Positions 25,940-32,806 of a DNA stretch of 35,340 nucleotides are shown in pieces (position 1 is the first letter of the stretch; every line of letters begins with the position of its first letter). The stretch is from Nocardioides sp. Its GTDB lineage: Bacteria; Actinomycetota; Actinomycetes; Propionibacteriales; Nocardioidaceae. A program made the position numbers and the translations under genes. A model generated the notes under the pieces. That model was not told where the DNA came from and did not search any database. It was given only the letters and a program-made list of their open reading frames with translations. The stretch spans positions 40,243-75,582 of the forward strand of contig NZ_JAPYPS010000014.1 in the NCBI RefSeq assembly GCF_029937575.1. Reading direction: 5' to 3'.

Positions 25940-26791
25940 TTGGGGCACGAGCATCACGTAGGCCTGCGTGATGGCGACGTTGATGACGGCCAGCAGGATG
26001 ACGCTGAGCACGACAGCCTGGTTGACGGCATCGGCAACGCCCTTGGGTCCGCCGGAGGCGCTCAGCCCCTTGTGCGCGGCCACGATGGTGGCCACGAAGC
26101 CGAAGATGAGGGCCTTGAACTCCGCCAGGAAGAGGTCGGTGGGCTGGCTGAAGCTGACGAAGGAGTCCAGGTAGGCGCCGGCCGAGATGGAGCCGTTGCC
26201 CACGTTGAGGACGAAGGCGGTCACCATCGCCGTCATCGCCACGATCACCGTGAGCAGCAGGGAGACGACCAGCGCCGCGACGACGCGCGGCGCGACCAGG
26301 CGCTGGACGGGGTTGATGCCCATCACCTTGAGTGCGTCGATCTCCTCGCGCACGGTCCGGGCCCCCAGGTCGGAGCAGATCGCCGACCCGACGGCCCCGG
26401 CGATCATCAACGACACCACCAGGGGCGCTCCCTGGCGCAGCACACCGATGCCGTTGACGGCGCCGCTGAACGACGTCGCTCCGATCTGACCGGCCACGGC
26501 TCCGATCTGGACCGAGGTGATGACGCCGAAGGGGATGGCGACCAGGATCGTCGGAAGCAGCGAGACGCGAGTCATGAACCACGCCTGGAGCAGGAACTCC
26601 GACCAGGAGAAGCGCCGCGCGGCGATGTCGGAGACGGCAGCGACCGACGCCTCGATGCCGAGCACGACGATCTTGCCGGTGGTGACCACGCCGTCTCGCG
26701 CCCGGCCGCCGAACGAGCCGAGGCCCGCGCGCGAGCCCGCAGCGATCACGCTGAGGGCAGGGCGCGGTGAGGCTTCGGACGTGGGTCCCAT
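25928..26791 (-). CDS. YrbEA permease, MlaE family, operon 2 (first gene)
   Basis: Integral membrane protein of 287 residues from ATG 26791, with GAGGGA three bases upstream. The N terminus is about 30 residues longer than YrbEA of operon 1 and mostly hydrophilic or Gly/Ala-rich. It carries the coupling motif REEIDALKVMGINPVQRLV (about 140-158) and SAICSDLGARTVREEID, the same segment as in the operon 1 paralogue. It is the promoter-proximal gene of operon 2 and overlaps the first repeat-derived ATG by four bases. Confidence 0.92.
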   Translation of the reverse strand: MGPTSEASPRPALSVIAAGSRAGLGSFGGRARDGVVTTGKIVVLGIEASVAAVSDIAARRFSWSEFLLQAWFMTRVSLLPTILVAIPFGVITSVQIGAVAGQIGATSFSGAVNGIGVLRQGAPLVVSLMIAGAVGSAICSDLGARTVREEIDALKVMGINPVQRLVAPRVVAALVVSLLLTVIVAMTAMVTAFVLNVGNGSISAGAYLDSFVSFSQPTDLFLAEFKALIFGFVATIVAAHKGLSASGGPKGVADAVNQAVVLSVILLAVINVAITQAYVMLVPQGIA

Positions 26792-26835
26792 GAGTCCCTC
26801 GTGTCGGTGGTCTGTGCGGCGGGGAGCAGGAGTAA

Positions 26836-26854
26836 CTGTTACTGGGTGTAACAG
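26836..26854. promoter_or_regulatory. Inverted repeat, candidate operator of mce operon 2
   Basis: CTGTTACTGGGTGTAACAG has perfect 7-base arms and a 5-base spacer, and outer TA/TA pairs extend it to 26833-26857 with one mismatch. It lies 45 bases upstream of the yrbEA start, where a TetR- or GntR-type repressor could act. It does not resemble the KstR-type site before operon 1, so the two operons are probably controlled differently. The regulator is unknown. Confidence 0.55.
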
Positions 26855-26880
26855 GTATCACATCGAGGGGGCGGCCGGGA

Positions 26881-26916
26881 GAGGTCGACGTCACAAACTT
26901 TGGGTATGTCGACCTC
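26881..26916. repeat. Inverted repeat with 9-base arms
   Basis: GAGGTCGAC (26881-26889) and GTCGACCTC (26908-26916) flank an AT-richer 18-base spacer. It lies between the 3' end of the DNA glycosylase gene and the mce operon 2 promoter region. Without a T-tract it is a weak terminator candidate for the glycosylase; it could instead be a spaced operator for operon 2. Confidence 0.5.
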
Positions 26917-26937
26917 GTGAGACCCTGCGCAGGCAGG

Positions 26938-27879
26938 TCAGCGGATCCTGCCCGGCAGGTGGGTGCGAGGCGCCATCCGCGGACCGTGGCGAGGGCGGTG
27001 CAGCCCGCCCGCCGCCACGAGGGCAGGCACCCGGCCGCGCTGCGGTCGGTAGGGCTCGAGGTAGTCAGCCAGCTCGTCGTCGTCGAAGGGCGTGCCGGTC
27101 AGGGCCCACCCGACGTCCTTGGCCACGTGGTAGTCGCCGAACGAGACGGCATCGGGGTCGCCGAACGCCCGGGACCTCACCTCCGCACTGGTCCACACCC
27201 CCACGCCGGGCAGGCTCCGCATCCGGCGGTCGGCCTCCTCGGGGACAACCGAGGCGAGCCGCTCCAACGTCTCGGCCACGCGAGCGACGCTCACGACCGT
27301 GCGGGACCGGGCCGGGTCGATGTGCATCCGCAGCCACTCCCACGACGGCACGGACCTGAGGCTCGCCGCATCGGGCTGCACCCACAGCTTCAGGTCGGCT
27401 CCCGGCCCGGGCGCGCGCTCGCCGTACCGGTGCACGAGCATCCGGAAGCCGGCGAACGCCTCCTGTCCGGTGACCTTCTGCTCGATGATCGCCGGCACCA
27501 GTGCCTCCATGACCAGACCGCTGCGGCCCAGACGGAGGTCGGGATGGTGGCGCCAGACCTCCGCGAGAAGCGGGTGACGCGGCTCGAAGCCCTCCCAGCT
27601 GTCGCTCGCTCCCAGAAGGTCGGGCACCGACGCCAGCGCCCACTGGGCGCCGCTCCCCCACGCCTCGGCGTGCACCTCGCCGTCGCGTGGCCGGGCAGCG
27701 ACGGCGAGGGTCGCCGTGCCGTCGGGGGTGCGCAGTCCGCGCCAGATCCGGTCCGTGCCGGCCGCCGACTCGCGCCGGTACGTCGGGTCGCCGCCACCGT
27801 GGCGGTGCTGGGCGAGCATCGCCGCGACCTGGCACGGCCAGTCCGGACGCCACACCCGCGTGGCACCGGTCGAGGTCAT
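26938..27879 (-). CDS. DNA-3-methyladenine glycosylase-like protein (HhH-GPD, AlkA type)
   Basis: Protein of 313 residues. AlkA-type enzymes remove alkylated bases in base excision repair. The helix-hairpin-helix LPGVGVWTSAEV spans about 223-234 and the catalytic Asp is Asp249 in SFGDYHVAKD, both intact. The region EALVPAIIEQKVTGQEAFAGF (about 125-145) is the conserved helix before the HhH. The start is the ATG of MTSTGATRVW at 27879; the frame extends to 27942, but that would cover the neighbouring KstR-type site. It is divergent from the enoyl-CoA isomerase-like gene (91 bases apart), so the site could also affect it. Confidence 0.88.
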   Translation of the reverse strand: MTSTGATRVWRPDWPCQVAAMLAQHRHGGGDPTYRRESAAGTDRIWRGLRTPDGTATLAVAARPRDGEVHAEAWGSGAQWALASVPDLLGASDSWEGFEPRHPLLAEVWRHHPDLRLGRSGLVMEALVPAIIEQKVTGQEAFAGFRMLVHRYGERAPGPGADLKLWVQPDAASLRSVPSWEWLRMHIDPARSRTVVSVARVAETLERLASVVPEEADRRMRSLPGVGVWTSAEVRSRAFGDPDAVSFGDYHVAKDVGWALTGTPFDDDELADYLEPYRPQRGRVPALVAAGGLHRPRHGPRMAPRTHLPGRIR

Positions 27880-27934
27880 GCCGCGATCGTAGTGACGGGT
27901 CCCGACAGGAACCGTCGGGACCCGCCTGGACAAC

Positions 27935-27948
27935 GAGAACACGTTCTA
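27935..27948 (+). promoter_or_regulatory. KstR-type operator upstream of the enoyl-CoA isomerase-like gene
   Basis: GAGAACACGTTCTA is identical to the minus-strand site before mce operon 1, with identity extended on the left to AACGAGAACACGTTCTA. It fits tnnAACnnGTTnnA except at the first base. A possible -10 element TACCCT (27959-27964) lies six bases before the ATG at 27971, which would put the start of transcription at the start codon (leaderless) and the operator at about -36 to -23. The -10 is inferred. Confidence 0.7.
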
Positions 27949-27970
27949 GTTGGGTGGCTACCCTGCTGCC

Positions 27971-28756
27971 ATGACGTTGCAGATCTCCGACGGCTCCCGA
28001 GTCCGCACACTGACCCTGGACCGGCCCGATGCCCTCAACGCCTTCAACGAGGCCTTGTACGACGCCACGGCGCAGGCGCTCCTCGACGCCGCCGGGGACC
28101 CGACGGTCGCGGTGGTGCTGCTGACCGGCAACGGCCGCGCGTTCAGTGCCGGGACCGACCTGCTGGAGATGCACCAGCTCGCCACCGACCCCGACTTCGA
28201 GCGAGGCACGCACGGGTTCCTCGGCCTCCTCGACGCGCTCGTCGCCTTCCCCAAGCCGCTGATCTGCGCGGTCAACGGGCTCGGCCTGGGCATCGGCGCC
28301 ACGGTCCTGGGCTTCGCCGACCTGGCCTTCATGTCGTCGACGGCGCGCCTGAAGTGCCCCTTCACCAGCCTCGGCGTCGCCCCCGAAGCGGCATCGTCGT
28401 ACCTGATGCCGCTGCTGCTCGGGCGCCAGAACGCCGCCTGGCTGCTCCTGTCCGCCGAGTGGGTCGACGCCGAGCAGGCACGCGAGATGGGCCTGGTGTG
28501 GCGGGTCTGCGAGCCGGACGACCTGCTGGCCGAGGCGCGGCGCCACGCAGAGGTGCTGGCCGCACGGCCCATCTCGTCACTGGTGGCGGTCAAGCGAACG
28601 ATGACCGAGCCGCTGAGGTCCGAGATCGCCGCGGCCCGAGAACGCGAGAACGCGGCCTTCGCCGAGCTGATGGGCGGCCCGGCCAACCTCGAGGCGCTGG
28701 CCGCCTTCGCCGAGGGACGCGAGGCCGACTTCACTGCCCTGCCGCCCGGTTGGTGA
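27971..28756 (+). CDS. Crotonase-fold enoyl-CoA isomerase/hydratase (ECI2-like)
   Basis: Protein of 261 residues of the enoyl-CoA hydratase/isomerase family, which acts on CoA thioesters in beta-oxidation. Oxyanion-hole segments are GRAFSAGTDLLEM and NGLGLGIGATVLGFADL. The two glutamates of true hydratases (in GGGCE and QPE contexts) are replaced, here by Thr and Phe, whereas Glu139 in SLGVAPEAASSYLMP matches the single catalytic Glu of peroxisomal delta3,delta2-enoyl-CoA isomerases (ECI2/Eci1). Isomerase activity is therefore more likely than hydration. The start is the ATG of MTLQISDGS; a TTG at 27950 would overlap the operator. The KstR-type operator suggests a part in sterol side-chain or lipid breakdown. 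Confidence 0.85.
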   Translation: MTLQISDGSRVRTLTLDRPDALNAFNEALYDATAQALLDAAGDPTVAVVLLTGNGRAFSAGTDLLEMHQLATDPDFERGTHGFLGLLDALVAFPKPLICAVNGLGLGIGATVLGFADLAFMSSTARLKCPFTSLGVAPEAASSYLMPLLLGRQNAAWLLLSAEWVDAEQAREMGLVWRVCEPDDLLAEARRHAEVLAARPISSLVAVKRTMTEPLRSEIAAARERENAAFAELMGGPANLEALAAFAEGREADFTALPPGW

Positions 28757-28777
28757 GCGCGACCCGCCCGCGATGCC

Positions 28778-28801
28778 TATAGTGCTTCGTGTTGGAACGA
28801 A
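28778..28801 (+). promoter_or_regulatory. Candidate promoter and operator of the TetR gene
   Basis: A good -10 hexamer TATAGT (28778-28783) is followed at once by TTCGTGTTGGAACGAA (28786-28801), an inverted repeat with 5-base arms (TTCGT/ACGAA) over the expected transcription start. A repressor bound here would block its own gene, as many TetR proteins do. No convincing -35 was found. Confidence 0.4.
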
Positions 28802-28828
28802 TCGATTTCATGGGGAGACGAGAAGGCG

Positions 28829-29419
28829 ATGAGCAGCACCGTGCCCGTCGAGCGGCGCGCGCGACTCGACCACGAGACGGTCGTGCTCGCGGCCGAGGCA
28901 CTCGTCGACCGCGAGGGCTACGACACCCTCTCGATGACCCTGCTGGCCGCCGAGCTCGACACGCGGGTCTCCTCGCTCTACAACCACGTGGCCAACCTGG
29001 AGGACCTGCGCGCCGAGATCCAGGTGCGGGCGATGGCCCTGATGGGCCGCCACGTCCAGCGTGCCGCCATGGGCCGCGCCGGCGCCGACGGGATCGAGGC
29101 GCTCTGCTACCAGCTGCGCGACTTCGCACGCACCTACCCGCAGCGCTACGCCGCGATCACCCGCGCACCGATCGACCGGGACGGCTTCTTCGACGCTGCC
29201 GGTGAGGTGATCGAGGCCTTGGGCGTGATGGTCCGCTCCACGGGCCTGCCCGAGGACGACATCCTCTCGACGGGCATGGCCGTCTTCAGTGCCGTGCACG
29301 GCTTCGTCTCGCTCGAGGTCAGCGGCTACTTCGGCGGGATCGACGACCTCGAGCGCGTCTTCGAGCAGGTGGTGCGGGGAGCCGTCGCCGCTGTCGTGCT
29401 CGACTCCCCGCCCACCTGA
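28829..29419 (+). CDS. TetR/AcrR family transcriptional regulator
   Basis: Protein of 196 residues. The N-terminal helix-turn-helix (about 12-58) contains LAAEALVDREGYDTLSMTLL and the recognition helix region RVSSLYNHVANLEDLRAEI, typical of TetR. The C-terminal ligand domain includes YPQRYAAITRAP and AVFSAVHGFVSLE, which match the WHG/TetR_C_33 type rather than KstR. It is 72 bases downstream of the enoyl-CoA isomerase-like gene and may be its own transcriptional unit. Ligand unknown; possible targets are itself, the upstream gene or mce operon 2. Confidence 0.9.
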   Translation: MSSTVPVERRARLDHETVVLAAEALVDREGYDTLSMTLLAAELDTRVSSLYNHVANLEDLRAEIQVRAMALMGRHVQRAAMGRAGADGIEALCYQLRDFARTYPQRYAAITRAPIDRDGFFDAAGEVIEALGVMVRSTGLPEDDILSTGMAVFSAVHGFVSLEVSGYFGGIDDLERVFEQVVRGAVAAVVLDSPPT

Positions 29420-29433
29420 CCCTGCTGGGTCAG
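29416..29433. terminator. Hairpin at the convergent tetR/protease junction
   Basis: CTGACCC-TGCT-GGGTCAG forms a perfect 7-bp stem with a 4-base loop and includes the tetR stop codon. No T-tract follows on either strand. Its right arm is part of a 12-base-spaced direct repeat CTGGGTCAGCG (29425-29435 and 29437-29447), whose second copy contains the protease stop. Confidence 0.4.
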
Positions 29434-29441
29434 CGCCTGGG

Positions 29442-32400
29442 TCAGCGGGGCTCGGTGACCTTCAGGTCGAAGCTCGCCCCGGCGCCGTACAGGAGCAGGA
29501 AGCCGCTGTAGACCGCCCCGGGCGGGATCGTGATGGTCTCCCCGCTGAGGGCGAAGCCGCCGCCGGACATCGGCGCGCAGTCCTCGTCGTAGAAGTAGAG
29601 CATGAACTCGCCGATCGGCACCGACACGTCCAGCGTGGCCGCGTGCCGTCCGTCGCCGGCTCCCTTGGGCAGTCGGTGCATGAAGGCGTCGACGCCGTTG
29701 GCCGTCGGCAGGCCGGGGCACGTCCAGCTCAGCTCCGTCACGCCGGGGCGGTAGGGGTCGAGGCCCAGCAGGGAGCCCTGCGCGATGTTGCCGACCGTGG
29801 CGGACCCGGACAGGGTGACCGGCTTGTCAGGCTTGGGCAGCTTGGGCTTGATGCCGTTGGCCTTGCCGAACACCTGGACCTCGGACACGATCGCGGTCGT
29901 CGTGATGCCGCTGTCGCCGAACGTCTTGACGGGTACGGCGCGGACGAACCTGGCCTTCACGGACTTCTTCAGCCGGTAGGTCTTGAGGTTGAGGTCAGGG
30001 GCCGCGGGTCGCGGCTGGATGAACCTGAAGGAGGCGACCTTGGCGGTCTTCCACTTCTTGCCGTTCATGGAGGTCTGGACCTTGACCTTCTTGGCCGCCG
30101 AGAAGCGTGGCAGCCCGATCGGCTTGAGCACGCTGACCGCCACCTGGTCGATCTTCGACTTCTTCTTGAGCTTCACGGTCGCGGACCGGGCCTTGGCCTT
30201 GTTGTAGGCCTTGCCCACGGACGCGGTCTGCCACGACGTCGTCTCGGTGTCGTCGAAGGCGTTGGCCGCAGGCAGCGCGGCCATCTCGCTCGTGGTGCCG
30301 ACGACCTTGGCGCCCGAGAAGCCCGAGGCCAGGTTGGGTCGCAGCTTGATCGTCCTCCGGAGCGTCTTGCCCTTGCTGATCGGCACCCGGAAGCACTGGA
30401 TGCCGTAGCCGGGAGCCTGGATGGTGAGGGTGTAGGTCCCGGCCGCGAACGCTGCGCTGCCGCGCCCCGACTTGTTGGTGGTGAAGATCGGGGTCGTCCG
30501 GCCCTCGAACAGGCCACCGAGCACCCGGGCCCCCTTGACCGGTCCACCGGCCGAGGCGTTGACGAGCTTGAGCGACAGCTTGCCGTTGAGCGACTTCCTC
30601 GGCACGTCGAAGCCCGGCTTGGGGGTGGTGTCGTTCTCACCATCCGTCTTCGCCGAAGCGCCGAACCCTCGCTCGGCGAAGGCGTCCCAGATCAGGTCGG
30701 TGTACTTCTTCTTGTAGCGCAGCTCGCCGGCCTTCACGATCGCGTCGCGCATGTCGAGCATCGAGGGACTCGGCGGCGAGATCGGCATCGCGTCCATCAC
30801 CAGGTGCTCGGCGATGTCGGAAGCCTTCTTCTGGTTGCCACCCACCGTCTTCAGGATCTGCGTGCGCAGGGTCCACAGCGCCGCAGTCCAGATCTCGCCG
30901 TCGGAGTGCACCTCGGGACCGCTCATGTCGTAGCCGTAGTCGCCGTACGTCGCCGGGCTCTTGGCGTAGTTCCAGTTGCGGATGCCCCGGTCCTGGTCCC
31001 CGACGTACGCCGCCACGACCGCGGTGCGGGTCAGGCCGCGACGGAAGAGGTCGTTCATGGCGAACCAGTCGCCCCAGCCCTCGCCCATGGCGCCGGACTG
31101 CGTGCCACCGAGTGAGCCGAGACCGCCACCGCCGACGTAGCGGTTGGAGAGTCCGTGGCTGTACTCGTGCTGGATGATCGAGGCGTCGAAGTCGCCGTCG
31201 GCGATGGGCCCCTCGAAGATGTCGTCGACGAACTCCCACAGGTACATGTTGGTGAACCCGGGGATGCCGTCGGGCAGGGTCAGCATGTTGGCGTTGTTGC
31301 GGCCCAGCGGCAGCACGGCCTCGGTGAGGTTCAGGGCCCCGGACTGGGCGCCACCGAAGATCGGGTCGGCCGGCAGGCCCGTCGTACCGGGCTTGTTGAC
31401 GAGCTGGAAGTTGCCCCCGCTCTCGGTGAAGCCGAACTCGTAGTACTCGTCGTGGATCCGGTTGTGGTGGTAGAAGAGGTTGGTGGCCGCGGCGTTGGCG
31501 TCCGGCTGGTACCCGGTGAGCGAGCCGCCGGACTTCTGCCAGCTGTTCTTGAAGTCGTAGCGGAACGACCCGTCGAGAGCGATCGGCCGGTTGTACTGGT
31601 CGACCGCGACGAGCGGCACCGTCCACGCGATCGCGGTGTTGGCGTTGTTGCCAAGGGTGGTGATGCCCGGGAGACCCACCAGTCCGGTCGGGTCGAGCCA
31701 GCCTCCGGGCGACTGCTGCGTGGGTCCGAAGCTCTTCGTGACCAGCTTGCCGCCCTTCGCGGCGCCCGGGTAGTTCTCGAAGACGTCGCCCTCGGACTCG
31801 TGGGCGACCAGCGACTTGCGGAAGAGCGGGTCACCGGTCGCGGCATCCACGATGGTCACCCACGCCTCGTCCAGACCCCTGATCGCCAGCACGGCGTAGG
31901 CCGCTCGCCCACCGTCGGCGGTGGGGAACGCGATCTTGCGGACAAGCTGGTTGGGGCCGAGCACGCTGCCGGCGAAGACCTGGTAGCCCCCCATCACCTC
32001 TCCGGTGGCCTTGGCGAGGAACCCGGACCCGGGCACGAGGGTGTCGATGACCGAGGTCAGCGCCTCGGCCGCAGTCAGGTCGAAGCTGCCAAGCAGCTTG
32101 CTGGTGCGGACCGGGTCGCCCGAGTAGGACACGACCCGGCCGGCGCGGTCGACCACGACGGTGAGGATGCCGCCGATGCCGGCGCTGAAGCCGCCGAAGC
32201 TCTGGGAGAAGCTGAGCACTGTCGCCTTGATGCCGGGCAGCTCGTGGTTGCGCTCGACGCTGAGCGCCGCCATGTCCTGGGCCGTCAGCCCGAACAGGGT
32301 CGAGTTGTCGCGCAGCCACGCCTTCGCGATGGCGAGGGGTGCACCCGACGTCGGGCCGGTCAGCGCGCCGCCGGCGACCGAGACCGTGCGCGGCGTGCCA

Positions 32401-32678
32401 CTGCGGTTCCAGGTGGCCGTGGCGCGCGAGATCCTGGCCAGCGCCTGCTTCTGGGCGAGCGTCGGGAGGACCGTCGCAAGCGCCTCGCGGGAGTCGAACG
32501 CCATGTCCGCGAGGCCGTCGCCCGCAGGCGGCACGGCGGTGTCGGAACCTCCCAGCAGGGCGGGGCGGGTCGGCGTGGGGGCCGACGTCTGAGCCACTGC
32601 GCCCGTCTGGGCCAGGGTGGGGAGGGCCAGTGCTGCTACCGACAGGACTGCTGCGGCGGAGAGTCTCGAGCGGATCAC
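29442..32678 (-). CDS. Secreted M36 (fungalysin) family metalloprotease with C-terminal binding domains
   Basis: Protein of 1078 residues from GTG 32678 (AGGT about six bases upstream). Order: signal peptide (about 1-30), FTP/PepSY-type propeptide (about 60-290) with the GFSAGIGGILTVVVDRAG strand region, and an M36 catalytic domain. The zinc site is intact: HEYSH (504-508, Glu505 catalytic) and Glu533 in GEGWGD as third ligand, 25 residues on, as in fungalysins. Then come a carboxypeptidase-regulatory-like beta domain (about 675-765), an F5/8 type C (discoidin-like) domain (about 780-920, with NAFDDTETTSWQT) and a further beta-rich end. It probably degrades external protein while bound to a surface or polymer. 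Confidence 0.9.
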   Translation of the reverse strand: MIRSRLSAAAVLSVAALALPTLAQTGAVAQTSAPTPTRPALLGGSDTAVPPAGDGLADMAFDSREALATVLPTLAQKQALARISRATATWNRSGTPRTVSVAGGALTGPTSGAPLAIAKAWLRDNSTLFGLTAQDMAALSVERNHELPGIKATVLSFSQSFGGFSAGIGGILTVVVDRAGRVVSYSGDPVRTSKLLGSFDLTAAEALTSVIDTLVPGSGFLAKATGEVMGGYQVFAGSVLGPNQLVRKIAFPTADGGRAAYAVLAIRGLDEAWVTIVDAATGDPLFRKSLVAHESEGDVFENYPGAAKGGKLVTKSFGPTQQSPGGWLDPTGLVGLPGITTLGNNANTAIAWTVPLVAVDQYNRPIALDGSFRYDFKNSWQKSGGSLTGYQPDANAAATNLFYHHNRIHDEYYEFGFTESGGNFQLVNKPGTTGLPADPIFGGAQSGALNLTEAVLPLGRNNANMLTLPDGIPGFTNMYLWEFVDDIFEGPIADGDFDASIIQHEYSHGLSNRYVGGGGLGSLGGTQSGAMGEGWGDWFAMNDLFRRGLTRTAVVAAYVGDQDRGIRNWNYAKSPATYGDYGYDMSGPEVHSDGEIWTAALWTLRTQILKTVGGNQKKASDIAEHLVMDAMPISPPSPSMLDMRDAIVKAGELRYKKKYTDLIWDAFAERGFGASAKTDGENDTTPKPGFDVPRKSLNGKLSLKLVNASAGGPVKGARVLGGLFEGRTTPIFTTNKSGRGSAAFAAGTYTLTIQAPGYGIQCFRVPISKGKTLRRTIKLRPNLASGFSGAKVVGTTSEMAALPAANAFDDTETTSWQTASVGKAYNKAKARSATVKLKKKSKIDQVAVSVLKPIGLPRFSAAKKVKVQTSMNGKKWKTAKVASFRFIQPRPAAPDLNLKTYRLKKSVKARFVRAVPVKTFGDSGITTTAIVSEVQVFGKANGIKPKLPKPDKPVTLSGSATVGNIAQGSLLGLDPYRPGVTELSWTCPGLPTANGVDAFMHRLPKGAGDGRHAATLDVSVPIGEFMLYFYDEDCAPMSGGGFALSGETITIPPGAVYSGFLLLYGAGASFDLKVTEPR

Positions 32679-32770
32679 GGGTTACCTGTCATCTCGGGGC
32701 TTGGGTGGGGTGTCGCGTGGGAGAAGCGGGGAGCAAGGGGTGATCACCCCTCTTAGGTGCTCAACGACGT

Positions 32771-32788
32771 CGTACCGCTGGGGGTACG
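32771..32788. promoter_or_regulatory. Inverted repeat and promoter region between protease and ligase genes
   Basis: CGTACCGCTGGGGGTACG has 6-base arms and a 6-base spacer. It lies 7 bases before a possible -10, TTGAAT (32795-32800), which in turn is six bases from the ligase ATG, so the ligase message may be leaderless. The repeat would cover the -35 and spacer. The rest of the 128-base divergent gap shows nothing clear. Confidence 0.4.
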
Positions 32789-32806
32789 GCCGTGTTGAAT
32801 ACAGCC

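Noticed and set aside
24989..26770. 593-residue plus-strand frame across the yrbE genes of operon 2
   Set aside because: Its sequence is His/Asp/Arg-rich low complexity, and the opposite strand encodes clear YrbE proteins.
26902..26907. GGGTAT as a SigB-type -10 element
   Set aside because: No GTTT -35 at the right spacing and no plus-strand gene to serve; it lies inside the inverted repeat spacer.
28800..28807. AATCGATT palindrome as the TetR operator
   Set aside because: Eight-base palindrome without longer arms; the TTCGT/ACGAA repeat beside the -10 is the better candidate.
28829..29419. The TetR gene as KstR itself
   Set aside because: Its recognition helix region and C-terminal motifs fit the WHG/TetR_C_33 group and not KstR; the KstR-type site lies before the gene upstream, not its own promoter.
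31155..32756. 533-residue plus-strand frame opposite the protease
   Set aside because: Shadow of the M36 gene, with no recognisable domains.
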